NCBI GenBank assembly: GCA_009801085.1
Contig: VNWV01000006.1
Coordinates: forward strand, 744,001-808,000
Source: Lasiodiplodia sp. COLG20
Taxonomy: Eukaryota; Ascomycota; Dothideomycetes; Botryosphaeriales; Botryosphaeriaceae
Length of the DNA: 64,000 bases
Reading direction: 5' to 3'
In this document: piece by piece, positions 57,870 to 64,000 of the stretch
Layout: the number at the start of each line of letters is the position of its first letter
Numbering within the stretch: position 1 is the first letter of the stretch
Notes under the pieces: model-generated
The model's database searches: none
What the model saw: the letters and a program-made list of their open reading frames with translations, nothing else
Told to the model about the DNA's origin: nothing
Translations under genes and position numbers: made by a program

Positions 57870-59129
57870 ATGGCGCATGCACTCATTCTTGGAGCGTCTG
57901 GCATCTCCGGATGGTCCCTGTTGAATCAAGCGAGGAGCTACCCCACTCCAACGACATTTGCTCGCATCACTGGCACCACCAACCGTCCTCTGACCTTGGA
58001 CCAAGTTCACATTCCCAACGATCCTAGACTACACATCGCTTCTGGAATTGACTTTACCAAACCGGTAGAGGAAGTTGCCCGCTCACTGAAAGAGAAGATT
58101 CCGGATGTGAGCACGGTCTCTCATGTTTTTTACACGGGTAAGTGGTGAACGTGCCCATGGAAGACGGCCTGGTGATACTAAATACGAGTAGCATATGTAC
58201 AGACAAGCGACTTCGAGAGCCTGAAAAAGGTGAACGTCGGCCTCCTGGATGTCGCCGTGCGAGCGATCGAGGCTGTTTCGTCCAATCTCCAAGTAGTCAT
58301 CTTGCAGACTGGAGGAAAGGGGTGAGATAGCATCTATAGTTCCCCACCGGATCATTAAGCTGACTGAGAGGGAAGTTACGGCCTCGAGTTCCCGAAGGAC
58401 GTTGCGATCCGGCCGCCGCTGAAGGAGAGCTACCCTCGCATCCCGGAGCCTTGGGCCAGCAACATCTTCTACTACGGGCAGTACGACCTCCTGAAAGCGC
58501 TGTCGCAGGGCAAGTCCTGGACGTTCACCGAAATCCGGCCCGATGGCATCGTCGGCTTCACGCCGAGCTCGAACGCCATGAACATGGCCCAAGGCATCGG
58601 CCTCTACCTGACCATCTACCGCGAGGTGCACGGGGCCGGCGCGGCAGTCCCGTTTCCCGGCTACGAGCACGGGTACCACGCCACGCACTCGGACACGTTC
58701 CAAGACGTCCTGTCCAAGATGGAGATCTACGCCGCGCTCAACCCGGACAAGTGCGGCGACGGTGGGGTCTTCAACAGTGCCGACGGCAGAGACGTGACGT
58801 GGGCCGAGGTGTGGCCGCGTCTCTGCGAGCACTTTGGCCTCGTCGGCCGAGGACCCGTCGGCGCGAACAAGACTCCGATGCTGGACTTCGTCAAGGAGCA
58901 CCGCGGCGCTTGGTCGAAGTTGGCCGAGAGGTACGGCCTCAAGGAAGAGGTCGTTGATCAGCAGGGGTGGGCGCATACCCATTTCATGCTCGTTCCGTTT
59001 GATTTCGATAGGCAGTTTGACCTGTCGCGATCGCGCGAGGTTGGCTTCTTGGAAGAGATCGATACAGTCGAAGGATATATCTTGGCTTGGGATCGGATGA
59101 GGGCTGCTAAGATTCTGCCCCCGTTGTAG
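57870..59129 (+). CDS. PRISE-type NAD(P)H reductase
   Basis: Exons 57870-58137, 58192-58321 and 58376-59129 give 383 residues. The start ATG is in an AAAATGG context. This is an atypical SDR of the progesterone 5-beta-reductase / iridoid synthase (PRISE) group, whose plant members reduce enones with NADPH. Motifs: HALILGASGISGWSLL (Rossmann glycine motif), HVFYTGAYVQTSD, the lysine motif ILQTGGKGYG and the catalytic-tyrosine motif NIFYYGQYDLL, then FTEIRPDGIVGF. The C-terminal part (DVTWAEVWPRLCEHFGL, KTPMLDFVKEH) is the family's lid. Fungal members have no known substrate as far as I know; in this cluster a sugar-derived or lactone-like enone is conceivable. Convergent with the Gfo/Idh gene: only 90 bp separate the stops. 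Confidence 0.9.
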
Positions 59130-59219
59130 TTACTCGACGAGCTTTGACTTAACCAATGGACAACGGAATTCGTAGGCATGAATGCTTAGAGAGTGATCAA
59201 ATGTTTGGCTGACACTATA

Positions 59220-60323
59220 CTAACTAATGCGGCGTCCCGACCTGTCAAAATGGATTTTGTGACCTGATGCGAGACTGTCCTTCAGAGCAATTGCAATCTC
59301 TACCGCCTTTACCGCTCCAGGTAGATTGAAAGGGAGCTCAGTGTCGTCGAGACATGCTGCCGTGAACTCGTTAGCTTCTGTGACGAAAGCCTGTTCGAAT
59401 CGACCATAGTAGTCTGTGGGGAGCTCGCGGCGGATGCCTCCCGCCTCATGCATCTCAACAAGCGAGTCTGCCGGGTTGCTGTTGACGACCAGTTTCCCCT
59501 TGGTTCCAATGATCTCCGACATGTCATGCTGCCCGGATGCCATGATGCGAGATGTGAAGAACTGCGCAACCTTGCCGTCCCAAAACTCGACCATGCTCAT
59601 GGCGTTGTCGACGTCTCCGACCTCGGCCAGCTCGGGGTGAACGGCGCACACGCCGCTTGCCGACACGCTCTTCACCATAACATCCTGCCCGAGGAACCAG
59701 AGACACAAGTCGATATCGTGGATGTTGAGGTCCAGAAAGACGCCGCCACTGGCTTTAGCGTATGGGAGAAAAAAGCTCGTGCGGTTGATCATGTCACATG
59801 TCTGAGAACGGAACACGACTGCTTCGCCAATCGTGCCCGACTTTACCCGCTCCCACGCTTTTCGGTAGGAAGCATCGAAGCGACGAGAAAACGCACAGAG
59901 AACCTTTAGTTGAGGCTTCTGGCTTGCCGCATCGACCACCGATTGAGACTTCAAGGTATCAGCATTGAGGCAGGGGTACGAAATGTGGCCACTGACAATC
60001 TCCGAGCTATGGCTGAGCGGCTTTTCGCAGAGAACATGCTTATCCCGCTCGATGGCCTTGATGGCTTGATCTGCGTGCGCTCCGGCGATGGTTGCAATTA
60101 CAACAGCCTCGAGTCCGGCGTGCTGCAAGAATTGGTCGTAGTCTGTGTAGATTGTTGCACCGTGGGGCTCCAGCTCCCTGTGGCCCCATCCAGCTTCTTC
60201 TTCATCGAGAGCCCAGGCGGCAACAACTTCTGCGCGGAAAGTACGCTCCAAGAAATTCAACGCATGCCGACGGCCCATGCGACCGAGGCCAACGATTCCA
60301 ACGTGAAGTTTCCTGGGAGCCAT
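59220..60323 (-). CDS. Gfo/Idh/MocA dehydrogenase, inositol 2-dehydrogenase-like
   Basis: Two exons (59998-60323 region ending at 59997, and 59220-59948) give 351 residues. The 48-nt intron 59949-59996 (GTCAGT..GAAG) is in frame with no stop; its removal joins SSEI to SQSVVDAASQKPQ, as expected for the family. N-terminal Rossmann motif KLHVGIVGLGRMGRRHA, then VIATIAGAHADQ and CEKPLSH (EKP catalytic Lys). The second domain has GGVFLDLNIHDIDLCLWFLG, whose Asp-x-x-x-His matches the catalytic Asp/His pair of bacterial myo-inositol 2-dehydrogenase. It would oxidise inositol or a similar cyclic or sugar substrate with NAD to a keto product. A soluble cytosolic enzyme. Divergent from the Zn2Cys6 regulator gene with a 592-bp shared promoter. 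Confidence 0.9.
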   Translation of the reverse strand: MAPRKLHVGIVGLGRMGRRHALNFLERTFRAEVVAAWALDEEEAGWGHRELEPHGATIYTDYDQFLQHAGLEAVVIATIAGAHADQAIKAIERDKHVLCEKPLSHSSEIVSGHISYPCLNADTLKSQSVVDAASQKPQLKVLCAFSRRFDASYRKAWERVKSGTIGEAVVFRSQTCDMINRTSFFLPYAKASGGVFLDLNIHDIDLCLWFLGQDVMVKSVSASGVCAVHPELAEVGDVDNAMSMVEFWDGKVAQFFTSRIMASGQHDMSEIIGTKGKLVVNSNPADSLVEMHEAGGIRRELPTDYYGRFEQAFVTEANEFTAACLDDTELPFNLPGAVKAVEIAIALKDSLASGHKIHFDRSGRRIS

Positions 60324-60393
60324 GATGGAGCAAGATGGGAAAAGCTTGTCACACTACTATCCAATATCTCACTGGCTTTTATCTCCGTGCATC

Positions 60394-60408
60394 CGGATAT
60401 CGACTCCG
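60394..60408. promoter_or_regulatory. CGG-N9-CCG site near the Gfo/Idh start
   Basis: CGGATATCGACTCCG. Half sites are inverted but the spacer is not palindromic. It is 71 bp upstream of the minus-strand ATG at 60323. Confidence 0.45.
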
Positions 60409-60670
60409 AATCAGTAGGCGACCTTAACCGTCCCTGAGAACGAACCCAGGCGTCCGACTATTAGAGATTGGATACTTCATATCTAATGAAAAATGATTTG
60501 CTGGAGTTCCCAAACGTCACCGTGATCTAGTGCTCGCCCGTCTCTGCGTATGCGCTACTCATGAATACTTGTGCTCAAATAATAATTATCCAGCTACTTC
60601 CCTCAAGACTGTCCTGGTTGGAGTGAGTGCAATGTGCCGTTATAGGACTAGCGTTGCCGCTTCCCTTTTT

Positions 60671-60689
60671 CTCGGAATGCAATTCCGAG
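60671..60689. promoter_or_regulatory. Perfect inverted repeat with CGG-N9-CCG core
   Basis: CTCGGAAT, a 3-nt centre GCA, then ATTCCGAG: eight-base arms match exactly. It lies 227 bp upstream of the Zn2Cys6 gene's ATG and is a good candidate for autoregulation. Confidence 0.55.
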
Positions 60690-60915
60690 CGGCGCTGATG
60701 ATTGGTCCCGTGCGTCTACCATTGATGTGCGGCAAGTTTTTGATTACTGTTGCCTGCTCGTTTTTCTCTTCTAGCTATCACGTGTGCGGGGTATGCTGGT
60801 GTGCCGATTATTTTCGTCATCGGTGGGGAAAAGATTTCGTCCAGCAAGCCAACTCCAGCCTCAGCGCAGCTTCTCGTACCTCACCACTTTGAGTCCTAGG
60901 TAGGTTTCGACAGAT

Positions 60916-63543
60916 ATGTCAGGTGCCAGAGTTCGTTCTTCCAAGAGTCGCCGCCACATCACCACCGCTTGCTGGCCCTGCCGGGACGACAAGATCAAGG
61001 TACCGTGCTCTTATCTGATGCTCTGATTGGACATGTGAAACTCACGTTTTTTCCCTTTTTAGTGTGACGGCGCGACTCCGCATTGCCGGCAATGTGCCGC
61101 CAAAAAACGAGATTGCTCGTACGCTGGAGTTGACAGGCGAAAGTAAGCTCTCCCCCACTAGCAATGTGAATTTAAGACTGACCCCGGCAGGCTATCACTT
61201 CGGAAGGCCGTGGAGGCCTACTCGCAACGCCTGAGGCAGCTGGAGGCCTTCATTCGTGCTCATGGTCTCACCATCCCCTCTATGGATCCGGGCAATGAGG
61301 CCCTATTGAAACAACTTCTGAGTTTATATGCACCCGATGCATCTCCGCGCCCCAGTCATGCCCAGACAAATTCTCCAGAAACTGCTTTCAACAATCGGCC
61401 ACAGCTCCTTCCAGACCTCGCACCAATTACGAGTGCTGCTGCTGATCCGCCGGACGGTCCCCAGCTGTTGAGCTTTGACCCTTTGGATGTTTCTTCCCCC
61501 GACATGCAAGCAATCCTACAAGCATCCGAGGATGTCGTTGACATATCCGAGGCAACACTGCCGTTCAACAGTTCTCTTGACGTTGACTGGGTTTGGGACC
61601 AATCAATGATGGCGCATGCAGACAGCAATATTGACATGGAAGATGTGGGGTTGTGGATGCAGAGGCCTTACGACCCACTACCTGGCACTTCCTCAAATCT
61701 CTCACCTGACGACGATGATTCCACCGATGATGAAGACCATTCAGCTGTCACAAATCAACTCTCGGCCCGTCTGGGATCGCTTCTGACGACAGGCAATGGA
61801 GAGAGACACTTTTACGGCGCCACGTCGAATCTCAACTTCGCACAGGGCGGGATTGTGTCGGCGCTACATGCTAAACCCTGCAGAAAGGGGGCACAAGCAG
61901 CCTCTCGTTTGGAAGCTGCTGGTCTTGATCATTTCATAGGCAGAGATGTTGAGGACCGTCTTTTACAGCTCTACTTCACGTGGCACAATCCGAGTCTGTA
62001 TACCGTCGACCAAACCCTATTCAGCAAAGCCCATAAGCAATATGAAGAAGGAGATGTTGGAACCCCGTTTTTCTCCCCGTTCCTTTTGAATGCCATGTAA
62101 ATCCTTCTCGACTGTTGGGTTGTGTGGCGATGTGACTGATGCGCATGCAGGTGTGCTGTTGGTGCCGCATTCGAGACAGACAAACACCCAGATCTGCCCA
62201 CTCCATTGGCTGAGTTCTTTGCAAGTCGATCCACAACTCTACTTGACATTGAGCTGCAGCATCCGCGTATCGCCACGGTACAAGCGCTTGCGATACTAAG
62301 CAGTCATGAGGGCGCATGCACTCGGGACACTCAAGGATGGCTTTTTAGCGGTGCGAATCCTACATTTGTTTCGAGACTGAGCATCGTAATAATGCCTTCT
62401 AGGTATGGCTATCCGTCTGGCCATCGACTTTGGTCTACACATAAGCGCAAAGCCCTATGTTGAGGCTGGTACAATGTCAATCGAAGAAGCAAGGGGACGA
62501 AGCGTAGCGTTTTGGGGCGCCTTTGTTACGGACCGGTGATTCTCTACCAACGAAGCCTGCTACCAAGCTCTGGGCTAACAGAACTTTCAGCATGTGGGCT
62601 CTCTACCTCGGAAGACCCTTTCATAACATCTCGCAAGCTGTGACGATGGAAACGCCCATTTCCTTCTCGGAGTATCAGGACAGTCGATGTGACACAAACG
62701 GGCCTGAAGAAAAGTTACTGGATTACCAGGAGATTGTGGTTGAGCAGTGGGTACAACTTTCCAGGACCATGTCTCCTCTAGAGGGCTCTTTGTAGGTGAC
62801 ATAGCTCCACACTGTCTCGATCAACAGCTTATCTGTGCAGGTATTTTCAAGCAGATGCGTCAAAGGGGGAGCTGCAAAGACTCGCACAGGATACATGGGA
62901 AAACATGCTCTCTTGGAGAAGCAATCTACCAAAAGAGCTTGTTCTGGACCTTGACAGCCCAATGCCTGCTCAATGTGCGCCTCACATTCTTATGCTACAG
63001 TACGTTCTGGCTACTGTCCGCTGCAGAGATGCACTTCTAACTTTAAGGGGCAGCATGTTGTATGAATATCTGGCCATTCTCTTACACCGTCCCTTTGTTG
63101 CTAAACGTTACATCCAACCACACCCGCTTGTTGGTCGAGGCCCCCAGCATGCGCGCGAAATGTGCGTTAGGGCAGCATCCCACATATCCGTCCTCCTGTC
63201 CTGGTACGAAGAGCGGTACTCTCTCAGCCAAATCAACATCCAGGTCGTGCAAATCACATTCAGCGCCGCCCTCATCCTCGTGTATGCCACTGTGTCCGAG
63301 AGCAATGCCCAAAGCCACCAGCAGCTAACTGGCCATCTGGATATGTGCTGTCGAGCGCTGGCAGAGCTGGGAAATACATTCAACAATGCAAGCCGCACGC
63401 TAGACGTCCTCCTTCACGTCAAAAGGACATGGCAAGCCCGCCTCGTTGCTGCATCAGCCGGGTCAAAGCGTCGTGGCTTTCCGACCGCGGCTGAGTCGCG
63501 ATCAAAACGACGTAGCAAACCAGATGTAGACACGTCCACTTGA
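60916..63543 (+). CDS. Zn2Cys6 transcription factor with fungal-specific TF domain
   Basis: Eight exons: 60916-60999, 61063-61142, 61191-62096, 62151-62350, 62403-62535, 62591-62791, 62841-62999 and 63054-63543, giving 750 residues. The cluster ACWPCRDDKIKCDGATPHCRQCAAKKRDCSY (about 19-49, split here only by intron 1) has all six zinc Cys. A basic linker and a heptad helix (LRKAVEAYSQRLRQLEAFI) for dimerisation follow, then an acidic region (to about 210) and the Fungal_trans middle homology region from about 300: HPRIATVQALAILSSHE, GMAIRLAIDFGLH, SVAFWGAFVTDR, ALYLGRP. The last intron (54 nt, in frame) is inferred because its removal gives the canonical LMLHMLYEYLAILLHRPF. It is probably the regulator of the surrounding cluster, binding CGG-type sites. 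Its stop is 2 bp from the stop of the convergent MDR gene. Confidence 0.93.
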
Positions 63544-63545
63544 TC

Positions 63546-64000
63546 TCAGCACTCCACAACTACCTTGATCACCAACGCTCCGTCATGGTCGCTTGTACGT
63601 GCCGCCATGGCGAATGCATCCGGAGCTTGTGAAAGACCCTTGAAAGAGTGTGTAACGAGGCTTCTTATGTTGGGGATGGATGCTTCCATGATTTCGAGTC
63701 CTTTTGGGTAGCAGTGTGCATACCGCCACACCCCGACCAGATCTACCTCGCGCAGTGCTGCGGACGACATGGGCAGTGTTTGAATAGGCGTACCCATTCC
63801 GACAAGCAGAACCTTGCCCCCGCCTCGAGTAGCCTATACCTTCCGGTCAGCGTCACGGACGAACGAGCAAATCACATCCTTGCAGCTCACATAAATGGCC
63901 GTTCTTACACAGCCTTCCACGCCGGTGCATTCGAAGACTCTCGCGAATTTGTCACCATGGTTCTTGGCCACAAGCCCTGCGGCGTCTTCTTTGGCAAACG
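63546..64000 (-). CDS. MDR zinc alcohol/polyol dehydrogenase, 3' part only
   Basis: Two exons in view (63891-64000 and 63546-63833, intron GTGAGC..TATAG); the 5' part lies beyond the right edge. The visible part begins AKEDAAGLVAKNHGDKFARVFECTG, the end of the NAD-binding fold, then GGGKVLLVGMGTPIQTLPM, LREVDLVGVWRYAHCYPKGLEIM and the C-terminal SLVTHSFKGLSQAPDAFAMA. These blocks match the sorbitol / L-arabinitol / xylitol dehydrogenase branch (FECTG, GVWRYAxxYP). It would oxidise a polyol to a ketose with NAD in the cytosol. The zinc ligands of the N-terminal half are outside the window, so activity cannot be judged. Confidence 0.88.

Larger units (their letters stand above)
60324..60915. 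other. Divergent promoter, Gfo/Idh and Zn2Cys6 genes
   Basis: 592 bp with two CGG-N9-CCG inverted repeats (60394-60408 and 60673-60687) and CACGTG at 60779-60784. Confidence 0.6.

Noticed and set aside
56155..60784. CACGTG boxes in three cluster promoters (56155, 57684, 60779) as a shared regulatory code
   Set aside because: CACGTG also occurs near 1420, 5163, 24585, 24637, 30861, 33896, 40423 and 46347, so its presence is not specific to the cluster.

Overview
The window is nuclear DNA of a filamentous ascomycete (Pezizomycotina). Genes carry many short introns (about 46-160 nt) with GT..AG ends, starts often sit in CACCATGG-like contexts, and the families are typical of moulds: RTA1-like, DUF6536, DUF3433, a PNP-NACHT-ankyrin receptor, a Zn2Cys6 regulator and a mitofissin. 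Dothideomycetes is my guess for the class, with low certainty. There is no operon logic; genes lie on both strands with 0.1-2 kb spacers.

Left part (1-24 kb): an acidic low-complexity protein; an intronless ACC deaminase carrying all diagnostic residues; a xylose/dihydrodiol dehydrogenase-like Gfo/Idh enzyme; a pRiA4b ORF-3-like protein flanked by imperfect direct repeats; two large glycosylated membrane proteins transcribed divergently; an RTA1-like 7-TM protein; a Gln/Pro/Asn-rich RGG protein; a kelch-BTB protein resembling Ral2; and a 1-Cys peroxiredoxin.

Middle part (25-52 kb): a DHA1-type MFS transporter; a FATP/Fat1-type acyl-CoA synthetase; pyruvate kinase (8 exons), divergent from a four-exon 76-residue mitofissin (Atg44) gene; a GFA/CENP-V-type zinc protein; an F-box-like protein; a monocarboxylate-type MFS transporter; a 1453-residue PNP-NACHT-ankyrin NOD-like receptor; a 1257-residue DUF3433 membrane protein; then about 2 kb without genes, holding an AT-rich, probably RIP-mutated stretch.

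Right part (53.6-64 kb): a compact set that looks like one pathway: transketolase, polyol-type SDR, PRISE-type reductase, inositol 2-dehydrogenase-like Gfo/Idh enzyme, Zn2Cys6 regulator, and the 3' end of a sorbitol-dehydrogenase-like MDR enzyme that runs off the window. Two promoters in the set share a 16-nt palindrome of CGG-N10-CCG type, and the enzyme/regulator divergent promoter has two CGG-N9-CCG inverted repeats. I think this is a regulated sugar-polyol/inositol catabolic cluster whose substrate is unknown; it is the best candidate here for an undescribed system.

Exon borders were worked out by hand from frame, splice consensus and family conservation; those marked uncertain should be checked against RNA-seq.
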